64,000 nucleotides of DNA. Origin: Marinobacter psychrophilus (GTDB lineage Bacteria > Pseudomonadota > Gammaproteobacteria > Pseudomonadales > Oleiphilaceae). Position numbers and translations under genes: made by a program. Positions 25,050 through 33,371 of this stretch are shown piece by piece. The stretch covers positions 1,178,001-1,242,000 of the forward strand of contig NZ_CP011494.1 in NCBI RefSeq assembly GCF_001043175.1, given 5' to 3'. The notes beneath the pieces are model-generated. The model was given only the letters and a program-made list of their open reading frames with translations. It searched no databases and was not told the DNA's origin. The stretch's first letter is position 1. Each line of letters starts with the position of its first letter.

Positions 25050-25746
25050 ACCCCTGGATCAGGCCGTCGGTTCGATTGATGCAATGAAAGCAGTGTTCGC
25101 TCGCGACATGAAAGTGGCTTTTCGCCAGCGTCAGGATTTGCTCAACCCTTTGCTGTTTTTCATGATGGTGGTGACTCTGTTTCCGCTCGGCGTGAGCCCG
25201 GAAATCTCATTTTTGCAGGAAGCCGGGGCCGGCATTTTGTGGGTGGCGGCACTGTTGTCGGTGCTGCTGTCACTGGACCATCTGTTTCGTCACGATTTTG
25301 ACGACGGCACATTGGAGCAGTTGGTGCTGCAGCCACAGCCTCTGTTTTTGCTGGTGTTGGCCAAAACCATGGCGCACTGGGTGCTAACCGGACTGCCGCT
25401 GGTGTTATTAACGCCGGTTTTGGGTGTAATGGTGCATTTGGACGGGAACTCTATCGCTATTTTATGTCTAACGCTGCTAATTGGTACACCTGTTCTTAGT
25501 TTGATCGGTGCGATTGGTGCGGCGTTAACTCTGGGTTTGCGATCAGCGGGTGTACTCTTGTCCCTACTGATTATTCCGTTGTACATACCGGTGCTGATTT
25601 TTGGTACCGGCACGGTTGCCGCCGCCGCCGAAGGGGCCCCGGTTGGCGCTTATCTGGCGTTGCTAGGTGCGTTTCTGGTGTTAGCTTTGACTCTGGCGCC
25701 TTTCGCCAGCGCAGCGGCTCTGAAGGTCAGCCTGTCAAACAGCTAA
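25039..25746 (+). CDS. ccmB: Heme exporter membrane protein CcmB
   Basis: This integral membrane protein of up to 235 residues has about six membrane segments; a conserved start is seen at ARDMKVAFRQRQDLLNPLLF, followed by FPLGVSPE. It is the permease-like partner of CcmA. The start is ambiguous: ATG 25039 overlaps ccmA and gives 235 residues, while ATG 25084 gives the more usual 220. Confidence 0.93.
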   Translation: MMIKPLDQAVGSIDAMKAVFARDMKVAFRQRQDLLNPLLFFMMVVTLFPLGVSPEISFLQEAGAGILWVAALLSVLLSLDHLFRHDFDDGTLEQLVLQPQPLFLLVLAKTMAHWVLTGLPLVLLTPVLGVMVHLDGNSIAILCLTLLIGTPVLSLIGAIGAALTLGLRSAGVLLSLLIIPLYIPVLIFGTGTVAAAAEGAPVGAYLALLGAFLVLALTLAPFASAAALKVSLSNS

Positions 25747-25781
25747 TAGACCAATTCAAACAGAGGCAAGGTATTTAACTG

Positions 25782-26531
25782 ATGTGGCAATTTTTTCACA
25801 AGCTGGGATCACCAAAATGGTTTTATGGGATTGCCGCCCGGCTAATGCCCTGGTTGCTGGTGTTTGGATTGCTGTGTCTCGGCGCTGGTTTGGTGTGGGG
25901 CTTGGCGTTTGCGCCTAAGGATTACTTACAGGGCAACAGTTACCGCATCATTTTTATTCATGTGCCGTCGGCGTTTTTGGCCCAGTCAGCTTACATGATG
26001 ATGGCCTCGGCCGCGGTGGTTACACTGGTATGGCGCATGAAGCTGGCCGATGTGTTTGTCAAAGCCGCAGCGCCGGTGGGTTTGATGCTCACTTTTATAT
26101 CGCTGTTCACGGGCGCGGTTTGGGGCAAACCCACTTGGGGCACTTGGTGGATCTGGGACGCACGGCTTACATCGATGCTGATCCTGTTGTTTTTGTACGG
26201 TGGGGTAATCGCTCTTGACCGTGCCATTAATGATGAAAAATCAGCGGCCCGCGCCGTAGCCATATTGGTGCTGGTAGGCGTGGTGAACATTCCGATTATC
26301 AAATACTCTGTGGATTGGTGGAATACTCTGCATCAGCCGGCCACCTTCAAGCTGACAGAGAAACCCAGCATGCCGGCAGAAATGTGGGTGCCCCTGCTGC
26401 TGTCGGTTATTGGCTTGTATCTATTGTTTGGCTGGCTGGCGTGTCTGCGTATGCAGACGGAAATTTTGATACGCGAACAGCGCACCCGCTGGGTACAGGA
26501 TCTGTTTCATGTGAATGGAGGTGCCAGATAA
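25782..26531 (+). CDS. ccmC: Heme exporter/lyase protein CcmC
   Basis: This 249-residue inner-membrane protein with six membrane segments carries the tryptophan-rich WWD motif, [13 protein letters not shown]. It presents heme to CcmE. Conserved histidines flank the motif ([11 protein letters not shown] before, NTLHQPA after). The stop overlaps the ccmD start (TAATG). Confidence 0.96.
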   Translation: MWQFFHKLGSPKWFYGIAARLMPWLLVFGLLCLGAGLVWGLAFAPKDYLQGNSYRIIFIHVPSAFLAQSAYMMMASAAVVTLVWRMKLADVFVKAAAPVGLMLTFISLFTGAVWGKPTWGTWWIWDARLTSMLILLFLYGGVIALDRAINDEKSAARAVAILVLVGVVNIPIIKYSVDWWNTLHQPATFKLTEKPSMPAEMWVPLLLSVIGLYLLFGWLACLRMQTEILIREQRTRWVQDLFHVNGGAR

Positions 26532-26779
26532 TGGCGTTTGATTCCTTCGGTGCGTTTTTGGCAATGGAAGGCCATGGCCCCTATGTATGGGCCAGCTACG
26601 GTGTATTTTTTGTATTGATGGCGGTGCTGATGGTGGGTTCTTATCGGCGCCGCAATGCGGTGCTGCAAAGTTGCCGTCAGCTCGCCGGTGCCCGTTCGTC
26701 GCGGGCGCCAAAACCAGATTCGGACACGGCGCCAGCGGCTGCGGCCAGCTTCACCCGTGTTGATGTTTCCCAAGACTGA
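26531..26779 (+). CDS. ccmD: Heme exporter protein CcmD
   Basis: This 82-residue protein has the CcmD signature: a periplasmic start (FLAMEGHGPYVWASYG), one membrane segment (VFFVLMAVLMVG) and a basic stop-transfer (SYRRRN). CcmD stabilises the CcmABC-CcmE complex. The C-terminal tail, rich in Ala, Ser and Pro, makes it longer than many CcmD proteins, which are often about 50-70 residues. Confidence 0.9.
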   Translation: MAFDSFGAFLAMEGHGPYVWASYGVFFVLMAVLMVGSYRRRNAVLQSCRQLAGARSSRAPKPDSDTAPAAAASFTRVDVSQD

Positions 26780-26793
26780 GTGGCTGAAAAACC

Positions 26794-27264
26794 ATGCACC
26801 CGATCCGTAAAAAACGTTTGACCATTGTGCTGTTCCTGCTGGCTGGCCTTGCTGTGGCGGTAGGCTTGACCACCTACGCCCTGCGCCAAAATATCAATCT
26901 GTTTTATGACCCTACCCAGATCGCTGCAGGAGAAGCTCCGGCAGATGTGCGCATTCGCGCCGGTGGTATGGTAGAAGAAGGTTCTGTGCTGCGCGATACG
27001 GAAAGCCTGAAAGTAGCATTCAGGGTGACTGACTTTACTGAATCCGTCACCGTTGAGTACGTGGGTATCCTGCCCGACCTGTTTGCTGAAGGGCAGGGTA
27101 TTGTGGCCATGGGTAGATTAGACAGCGAAGGCGTGTTTGTAGCCGACCAAGTGCTGGCCAAACACGATGAAAACTACATGCCACCGGAAGTGGCCTACGC
27201 TCTGGAAAAAGCCTCCGAAAGCCGCGACGTTGTCGCTGAAGCTACCGAAACCCTGACCAACTGA
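26794..27264 (+). CDS. ccmE: Cytochrome c-type biogenesis heme chaperone CcmE
   Basis: This 156-residue periplasmic heme chaperone is anchored by an N-terminal segment ([20 protein letters not shown]). An OB-fold follows. The heme-binding His124 lies in [13 protein letters not shown], with Tyr128 as the probable axial ligand. It passes heme from CcmABCD to CcmF/CcmH. Confidence 0.96.
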   Translation: MHPIRKKRLTIVLFLLAGLAVAVGLTTYALRQNINLFYDPTQIAAGEAPADVRIRAGGMVEEGSVLRDTESLKVAFRVTDFTESVTVEYVGILPDLFAEGQGIVAMGRLDSEGVFVADQVLAKHDENYMPPEVAYALEKASESRDVVAEATETLTN

Positions 27265-27289
27265 TGTCCGTTAAGCGCCCGATACGCAG

Positions 27290-27343
27290 GGGTGTGTGGC
27301 AAATGTGTGGTGTATGGCAAATATGTGGAGTATGGAAAGTATG
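27290..27343 (+). repeat. Three-copy 18-bp tandem repeat at the ccmF start
   Basis: Three adjacent 18-bp units lie at 27290-27307, 27308-27325 and 27326-27343. The second reads TGGTGTATGGCAAATATG; the first and third each match it at 15 of 18 positions. Because the unit is six codons long, it places several in-frame start codons before ccmF: GTG 27296 and ATG at 27314, 27323, 27332, 27341 and 27344. Confidence 0.75.
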
Positions 27344-29380
27344 ATGTACCCGGAACTCGGACAGTTTGCACTCATTCTGGCGCTGCTGCTGGCGGTGTTG
27401 CTGTCGGTGGTGCCCTTGGTGGGGTCGGTCACTGGCCGCGATAGCTTGCAGGCGTTTGCCCGGCCGCTGACGGCAGGCATGTTTGTATTTGTCGCCTTGG
27501 CCTTTGGTATTCTGGCCTACGCTTTTATGACAGATGACTTCTCGGTGGCTTATGTCGCCAACAACAGTAACAGTCTATTGCCCTGGTACTACAAATTCAG
27601 TGCGGTGTGGGGCGGCCACGAAGGCTCGCTACTGCTTTGGATCCTGATGCTGGCGGGTTGGACCCTGGCGGTAGCGGTTTTTTCCCAGCGCCTGCCTACG
27701 GTGATGGTATCCCAAGTGCTGTCGGTGCTGGGCATCGTGTGCGTTGGTTTTTTGTTGTTCATTGTTATGACCTCGAATCCGTTTGAGCGAATACTGCCAA
27801 ACATTCCCGCAGACGGCGCAGACCTGAATCCGTTGTTGCAGGATTTTGGCCTGATTATTCACCCGCCTATGCTGTACATGGGCTATGTGGGCTTTTCAGT
27901 AGCTTTTGCCTTTGCCATTGCGGCACTCATTAACGGTCGCCTGGACGCCGCCTGGGCGCGTTGGTCGCGGCCCTGGACCACTGTTGCCTGGGCCTTTTTG
28001 ACCATCGGCATTGCCTTGGGCAGCTGGTGGGCCTATTACGAGCTTGGCTGGGGCGGCTGGTGGTTCTGGGATCCGGTTGAGAACGCGTCGCTGCTACCCT
28101 GGTTGTCAGGTACGGCACTGATTCACTCGCTGGCGGTGACGGAAAAACGCGGCGTGTTCAAAAGCTGGACTGTTTTGTTGGCCATTGTGACCTTTGCCTT
28201 GAGCCTGCTCGGTACCTTCCTGGTGCGCTCTGGCGTACTGACCTCGGTGCATGCTTTCGCCTCGGACCCCGAGCGCGGCACCTTCCTGTTGGTTTTGTTG
28301 GCCATCACGGTGATTGGAAGCCTGATTCTGTACGCGGTTCGTGCACCTACTGTGCACGTGCGCGCCCGTTACGGTTCCATGTCGCGGGAAATTTTCCTGC
28401 TGCTGAATAACGTCATGCTGGTATCGGCTACTCTTCTGGTGGCGGTGGGCACGCTTTATCCGCTGGTGCTGGACTCACTGGATATGGGCAAACTGTCTAT
28501 TGGCGAGCCGTTTTTCAATTTGACCTTTGCTCCGCTGGCCATCGCCGCCGGGCTGTTAATGGGTGTGGGTGTTTTTTCACGCTGGAAGAAAACCGACGCT
28601 GGCTGGTTGGCGCGTAAACTGCTGTGGCCGCTGGCCCTCAGCATTCTGATCAGCGCTGCGGCTATTGTCGGTTACGGCGAGTTCAAAACGATGGCTTTTC
28701 TTGGCATTTTCACAGCGGTGTGGGTGGCTGTGGCCACGTGCTGGGACCTGTGGGACAAGTCGAACTCACGTAAGGGCCGGATGCATGGGCTCAAGCGCCA
28801 GTCGCGCAGCTATTACGGCATGGTGCTGGGGCATCTGGGCCTGGCGATGATCATCGCAGGCGCAACAGTGGTATCTAATTACGGCATTGAGCGCGACGTT
28901 CGTATGGAGCTGGGCGATGTTGCCACCGTGGGCGACTATCAGTTTGTGTTCACTGACATTGGCCAGCGCCGGGGTGCAAACTTTACCGCCGAGTACGGTG
29001 GTTTTGACGTGTTGTTGGACGGCCGTAAAGTGGCTGAGTTGCACCCGGAAAAACGCCAGTATTCGGTGGGCATGAGCGTGATGACCGAAGCAGACATAGA
29101 TGCGGGTTTTACTCGCGACATTTTTGTCGCTATTGGTGAGCGCATCTCAGACAACGCCTGGGCCATTCGCCTGCAGTACAAACCTCTGATTCGCTGGTTG
29201 TGGTTGGGTGCTTTCATAACGGCGCTTGGTGGCTTCCTGGCGGTGAGTGACAAACGCTACCGTATCCGCGAACGGGCAACCGAGCCAAAAGCAAAACTTG
29301 CCGACAGCGGCTCTCTTGTCGCGAACCCGGTGATGACTTCTGTTACAACACCGGTGACAACGTCGGAGGCTCGGTCTTGA
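27344..29380 (+). CDS. ccmF: Heme lyase CcmF
   Basis: CcmF is the large polytopic subunit that joins heme to apocytochrome c. The protein is about 678 residues with some 15 membrane segments. The WWD motif is WGGWWFWDPVENASLLPW, with conserved histidines nearby (GGHEGSLLLW and LIHSLAVTEKRG). A large periplasmic domain lies before the last segment. The family N-terminus MYPELGQFALIL fixes the start at 27344, or 27341 just before it. In-frame starts further upstream lie in the tandem repeat. The C-terminal tail after the last segment is Thr/Ser/Val-rich. The stop overlaps the ccmG ATG. Confidence 0.95.
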   Translation: MYPELGQFALILALLLAVLLSVVPLVGSVTGRDSLQAFARPLTAGMFVFVALAFGILAYAFMTDDFSVAYVANNSNSLLPWYYKFSAVWGGHEGSLLLWILMLAGWTLAVAVFSQRLPTVMVSQVLSVLGIVCVGFLLFIVMTSNPFERILPNIPADGADLNPLLQDFGLIIHPPMLYMGYVGFSVAFAFAIAALINGRLDAAWARWSRPWTTVAWAFLTIGIALGSWWAYYELGWGGWWFWDPVENASLLPWLSGTALIHSLAVTEKRGVFKSWTVLLAIVTFALSLLGTFLVRSGVLTSVHAFASDPERGTFLLVLLAITVIGSLILYAVRAPTVHVRARYGSMSREIFLLLNNVMLVSATLLVAVGTLYPLVLDSLDMGKLSIGEPFFNLTFAPLAIAAGLLMGVGVFSRWKKTDAGWLARKLLWPLALSILISAAAIVGYGEFKTMAFLGIFTAVWVAVATCWDLWDKSNSRKGRMHGLKRQSRSYYGMVLGHLGLAMIIAGATVVSNYGIERDVRMELGDVATVGDYQFVFTDIGQRRGANFTAEYGGFDVLLDGRKVAELHPEKRQYSVGMSVMTEADIDAGFTRDIFVAIGERISDNAWAIRLQYKPLIRWLWLGAFITALGGFLAVSDKRYRIRERATEPKAKLADSGSLVANPVMTSVTTPVTTSEARS

Positions 29381-29916
29381 TGAAGCGGGTCTTGTTGTTT
29401 TTGCCGTTGTTAGTGGCTCTTGTTTTAGGCGTATTGCTGTTTTCGGGCATCGGTAAAGATCCGACAAAGCTGGATTCAGCCCTGGTCGGTAAAGCCATGC
29501 CGGAGTTCGCTCTTGAGGACCTGCACCAGCCAGAGGTGCAAGTCAGTCAGCAGGTGTTTCAGGGCGAGCCCAGCTTATTGAATGTGTGGGGCACCTGGTG
29601 CCCGTCGTGTCGCGACGAGCATGCTGACTTGATGTGGCTGGCCAAAAACGAAGGCGTGCCCATTGTGGGGCTGAACTACAAAGACCAGCGTGCCGAGGCC
29701 AAAGCATGGTTAGAACGCCTGGGCGACCCCTACAGCGCCAGTGTTTATGATCCCAAAGGCAGCTTGGGCTTCGATCTGGGTGTGTATGGCGCTCCGGAAA
29801 CGTTTGTAATTGGTGCTGACGGCACGGTGCTGCATCGCCACGTGGGCGTGGTGAATAAGCAGGTGTGGGAAGAGACATTACGGCCTATTTTGAACCAGGC
29901 GGGAGGTCAGTACTGA
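29380..29916 (+). CDS. ccmG: Thiol:disulfide interchange protein CcmG/DsbE
   Basis: This 178-residue membrane-anchored thioredoxin-fold protein has active site WCPSC (Cys74, Cys77) and the acidic GVYGAPETFVIG segment with the cis-Pro. It reduces the CXXCH cysteines of apocytochromes, or CcmH, before heme attachment. The ATG shares one base with the ccmF stop, and its own stop overlaps the ccmH ATG. Confidence 0.96.
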   Translation: MKRVLLFLPLLVALVLGVLLFSGIGKDPTKLDSALVGKAMPEFALEDLHQPEVQVSQQVFQGEPSLLNVWGTWCPSCRDEHADLMWLAKNEGVPIVGLNYKDQRAEAKAWLERLGDPYSASVYDPKGSLGFDLGVYGAPETFVIGADGTVLHRHVGVVNKQVWEETLRPILNQAGGQY

Positions 29917-30428
29917 TGACCATTTTCAAGCTTTTTAGCCGCTTTGCACCGGCGTGGGTGTCGGCCCTGCTGATTGTTCTGGCACTGCCGGTTCATGCGG
30001 TAGTGCGCGACGTTTATAATTTTGATACTGAGGAAAAACAGCAGCGGTACCAGGTCATGATCACCGAGCTGCGCTGCCCCAAGTGCCAGAACCAGAACAT
30101 TGCCGACTCTAACTCGCCGATTTCCGAAGACATGCGTGACGAGGTCTATCGGATGATGACAGGCGGCGCCAGCGACGTAGAAATTATGGATTCGCTGGTG
30201 GGCCGGTTTGGCGAGTTTATCCGCTACAAGCCCTTAGTAGAAAAACGTACCCTGCTGTTATGGGCAACACCGGCCATTTCAGTGTTAGGCGGTCTTTTAA
30301 TTGTGGGTGGTATTGTTTTACGTTCGCGCCGCACCAACGAGATTGACAGTGAGCTGAGCGCCGAGGAACGGGCGCGGGTGGAGAAAATTATGGATGGGCA
30401 CAACGGCAAATCAGATTCACAGGCGTAA
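29916..30428 (+). CDS. ccmH: Cytochrome c-type biogenesis protein CcmH
   Basis: This 170-residue periplasmic thiol-oxidoreductase has a signal sequence ending near VHA and the redox motif LRCPKCQNQNIADS (Cys54, Cys57). A C-terminal membrane anchor (TLLLWATPAISVLGGLLIVGG) follows. It binds apocytochrome together with CcmI and CcmF. GGGAGG precedes the overlapping ATG. Confidence 0.96.
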   Translation: MTIFKLFSRFAPAWVSALLIVLALPVHAVVRDVYNFDTEEKQQRYQVMITELRCPKCQNQNIADSNSPISEDMRDEVYRMMTGGASDVEIMDSLVGRFGEFIRYKPLVEKRTLLLWATPAISVLGGLLIVGGIVLRSRRTNEIDSELSAEERARVEKIMDGHNGKSDSQA

Positions 30429-30487
30429 CGCCCAGAACAAACCGCAATCACATTTAACGATTTTCTCTCATCGGTAACGGGATTTTC

Positions 30488-31804
30488 ATGAGCAATATGT
30501 TTTGGATTGCCGCATCTTTATTAATCATGTTGGCATTGGCCTTTGTGCTGTATCCAGTTTTTTTCCACCGCTCTGGCCGGAGCCAACAGCTAGACCAGCG
30601 CAATCAGAATCTGCTGGCTTACCGCTCACGCATGCAGGAATTAGACGCCGAATACGAAGCCGGCGTGCTTGACAAAGAAAACTATGAGCAGCTAAAAACC
30701 GAGCTTGGTGGTTCCATGCTCGATGACATTCCTGAAAATGAAGCGCCTGTAGCCTCAACCCCCGGCCGTAAAACCGGCATGGCGGTGGCGCTATTGTCCA
30801 TTCTGGCGATTCCCGCTTTGACCCTCGTGTTGTATGAGCGTTGGGGTGCTATGGATGAGGTAGAGCAGTTCATCACCATGGAGCAGCTGGGGGGCGGTGA
30901 TGACGCCGGCCGCGAGCAACAGATGGCATCGCTTGCCGCGCAGTTGCAGGCTAAGCTGGAAGCCAGCCCGGACAACCCTGATGGCTGGGCCATGCTGGGG
31001 CAAACTTACATGCGCATGGAGAAATATCTGCAGGCGGCACAGGCGTTTCAGCAGTTGGAGCAAAGCGTAGGGCGTGCCGGCGGTGACGACCCATCTCGTG
31101 CTCTGGCTTTAGGCCTGGCTGGCCAGGCGATGTTTTTCCAATACCAGGGTGCTATGAACGCAGAGGTGCAGCAGGTCATTACCAGCGCGTTGGAGCTTGA
31201 CCCAAACGAGGTTAATGCCCTTGGTCTGCTGGGCATCAGCGCTTTTGGCCAGGAAAACTACCGCGAGGCGATTGGCTTCTGGCAGCGTATTGTGCAGGTG
31301 GCACCCGATCATCCGCAGCGTGACTCCATCGAAGGCGGTATTCTTGAAGCCTACAACCGCTTGGGCGAAACGCCGCCTGAGAGTCTCCAGGCATCGATTC
31401 AGGCTTCCAGCCAGCCACCTGCTCAGGCCATGAAGAGTGATGGCCCCGCTGTCACCGTAAGCGTTAGCCTGGACGAGACTTTCTGGAACGACGTACCTGC
31501 CGATACCACACTGTTCGTGTTTGCCCGCCAGGCCAACGTCAACAGCGGCGCACCGCTGGCGGTTGCGCGCTTCACAGCCGCTGACATGCCGCTGGAGATC
31601 CGCCTGGATGACTCCATGGCAATGTCTCCGCAGAATACGATTTCCTCGGTTGAAACGGTGATGGTTACGGCGCGTTTAAGCCCCAGTAGCAGTGTTATGG
31701 CCAGCGCCGGCGACTGGCAGGGCAGCTTGGCGGCGCCGGCTACAGTAGCCGCTGGTGAGCAAACACCTCTGACGCTGGTGATTGATAGCTTATTGATCGA
31801 ATGA
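30488..31804 (+). CDS. ccmI: Cytochrome c-type biogenesis protein CcmI
   Basis: CcmI is the apocytochrome c chaperone. The 438 residues include two membrane segments (about 3-22 and 98-118) separated by a cytoplasmic leucine-zipper-like loop (LDQRNQNLLAYRSRMQELDA). A periplasmic TPR domain (about 150-290, DGWAMLGQTYMRMEKYLQAA) and a C-terminal beta-rich domain follow. It ends the ccm operon. A strong inverted repeat lies just downstream. Confidence 0.93.
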   Translation: MSNMFWIAASLLIMLALAFVLYPVFFHRSGRSQQLDQRNQNLLAYRSRMQELDAEYEAGVLDKENYEQLKTELGGSMLDDIPENEAPVASTPGRKTGMAVALLSILAIPALTLVLYERWGAMDEVEQFITMEQLGGGDDAGREQQMASLAAQLQAKLEASPDNPDGWAMLGQTYMRMEKYLQAAQAFQQLEQSVGRAGGDDPSRALALGLAGQAMFFQYQGAMNAEVQQVITSALELDPNEVNALGLLGISAFGQENYREAIGFWQRIVQVAPDHPQRDSIEGGILEAYNRLGETPPESLQASIQASSQPPAQAMKSDGPAVTVSVSLDETFWNDVPADTTLFVFARQANVNSGAPLAVARFTAADMPLEIRLDDSMAMSPQNTISSVETVMVTARLSPSSSVMASAGDWQGSLAAPATVAAGEQTPLTLVIDSLLIE

Positions 31805-31815
31805 GCATGGCCTTG

Positions 31816-31850
31816 CCGCGGTAGCGACGAACACGTTGGCGCTGCCGCGG
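31816..31850. terminator. Inverted repeat between convergent ccmI and batD, possible bidirectional terminator
   Basis: CCGCGGTAGCG and CGCTGCCGCGG pair across a 13-base loop (11 pairs, one of them G-U) and start 12 bases after the ccmI stop. No T-tract is present on either side. The site lies between two convergent operons, so a role in ending or protecting both transcripts is reasonable but unproven. Confidence 0.42.
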
Positions 31851-31880
31851 TGGCTTGTAATGACCTGTACCTGAGTGGCG

Positions 31881-33371
31881 CTAACGCTGCGATGCGTCAA
31901 TGGCAGGCGGGTACAGTGGCGATAGACCGTTATTTGCCGCCTGACTGGCAGGCCTGCGCGCTAACTCACGAATCGCCTGTTGCAGCTGTGCCGAGATATT
32001 CGACGCATTGTCCTCCAACGGTTGCTCGGTGCCATAACGGTGCCGTTCAAGCGTGGTCAGAGCGTCAGTGAGCGGCGGTAAATGACAGAACTCCGCCACT
32101 TGGCGCCAACTTTGAAATCTTTTGGCCGGATACTGCAGATTCATCCAGCGCAGCAGCAGTCGCGGGGTGTCCGGATTGTTGTTGCCGGCAGCGGCCAGCA
32201 GTTCCTTGTAGAGCTCTGAACCGTCTGCGCCGGTGTTACTCTTGGTTGCCTTGTTGGCTCGATAACGGGAGCGCTTTGCGCGCCAGACAGAACCTGCTGT
32301 AATACTCCAGCCAACGGCCATAAACAGCGCCAGCCAAGGCCAGAAAGCACCGCTGCCAGTATTGATTTGGTCGTTTACATCCAATTCTGGATCTGTGTCG
32401 TCACCGTATTCATTCAGCTTTCTATCGACAGCGGCGACCGCCGGAGCTTGGGCCTGAACCTGAGCCTGAGCATTGAAGTCTGAACCGGGTGCAACCACCA
32501 GCACGCGCTCGGGGATAATCGCGACTTTTTCTGAATCGCTTGCGGTATCCCACCAGGGAACGCGTACCTCGGGCAGGCGTAGTTCACCGGCTTGCACCGG
32601 CACCAGGGCGCTGGCCTGTTGCAATATAGACGTCAGGCCCTCGGCGCTGATGTCGGTGGCACGCTTGGCTGGTTCTGGATAGCTGCGCAGCCCGGGCGTT
32701 GTCTGAGCCGGAAAGGGCGCCAGTGTGGCATCTGGCAAACCTTTGGCGCGCAGGGTTAGTTGGCGGGTCAGATTTGCACCGCTGGTGACGCGATTATCGT
32801 TGGGCAGCCCGCTTTCTTCCAGCGTTAACCCTGTGGCGGGTAGCCAGACGCTGCCGCTGAATTGCGGCGGTATGTCTTTCACAGGCAGGTCAAACAGTTG
32901 TTCGCTGCTGCGGAGGATCTTCAGGCGGCCGCTGGCGCCGCGAAAGCTGCCTTCAAATTCGAGGGGCGCCAGGCTGAGTTGGCCCGGTATCTGCGGGTAA
33001 ACCGCGTAGCGGCGCTCAATCATACGGTAGCGTTGATCACCCCGAACCCGGGCGTATTCCTGCTGTGGGCCCAAAGATTCAATCACCGCGTTATTGCTGA
33101 CAGGTTCCGACAGTTCGCCGCTGACGAGCTCATTGCTGAAGTACAGTTGTACCGTTAGCAGTAGCTGCTCCTGCACATAAAGTTCGGCTTTGTCAGTGGA
33201 GAGCTCTATAAAAACTTTTCGCGCGTCGACAGACGAACGTTGCGCCCATGCCGGCAACGCCAGCAGGCACAACGCGATGATCAGGAACCGACGAAAGCCA
33301 CGGCAATCGCTGTAACCGTTATGATCATAACGCCGCAACGGCGCTGAAAATGTGCTGTTTCGTTCTACCAT
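31881..33371 (-). CDS. batD: BatD-family protein (oxygen-tolerance)
   Basis: This 496-residue exported protein has a signal segment at about residues 28-43 (FLIIALCLLALPAWAQ). Repeated beta-sandwich domains (AELYVQEQLLLTVQLYFSNE, RYAVYPQIPGQLSLAPLEFE) follow, then one membrane segment near residue 345 (WPWLALFMAVGWSITAGSVW) and a cytoplasmic C-terminal tail. This matches BatD. It overlaps the batB-like stop by seven bases. The Bat/MoxR systems are thought to act in envelope stress or protein folding; the exact function is unknown. Confidence 0.9.
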   Translation of the reverse strand: MVERNSTFSAPLRRYDHNGYSDCRGFRRFLIIALCLLALPAWAQRSSVDARKVFIELSTDKAELYVQEQLLLTVQLYFSNELVSGELSEPVSNNAVIESLGPQQEYARVRGDQRYRMIERRYAVYPQIPGQLSLAPLEFEGSFRGASGRLKILRSSEQLFDLPVKDIPPQFSGSVWLPATGLTLEESGLPNDNRVTSGANLTRQLTLRAKGLPDATLAPFPAQTTPGLRSYPEPAKRATDISAEGLTSILQQASALVPVQAGELRLPEVRVPWWDTASDSEKVAIIPERVLVVAPGSDFNAQAQVQAQAPAVAAVDRKLNEYGDDTDPELDVNDQINTGSGAFWPWLALFMAVGWSITAGSVWRAKRSRYRANKATKSNTGADGSELYKELLAAAGNNNPDTPRLLLRWMNLQYPAKRFQSWRQVAEFCHLPPLTDALTTLERHRYGTEQPLEDNASNISAQLQQAIRELARRPASQAANNGLSPLYPPAIDASQR

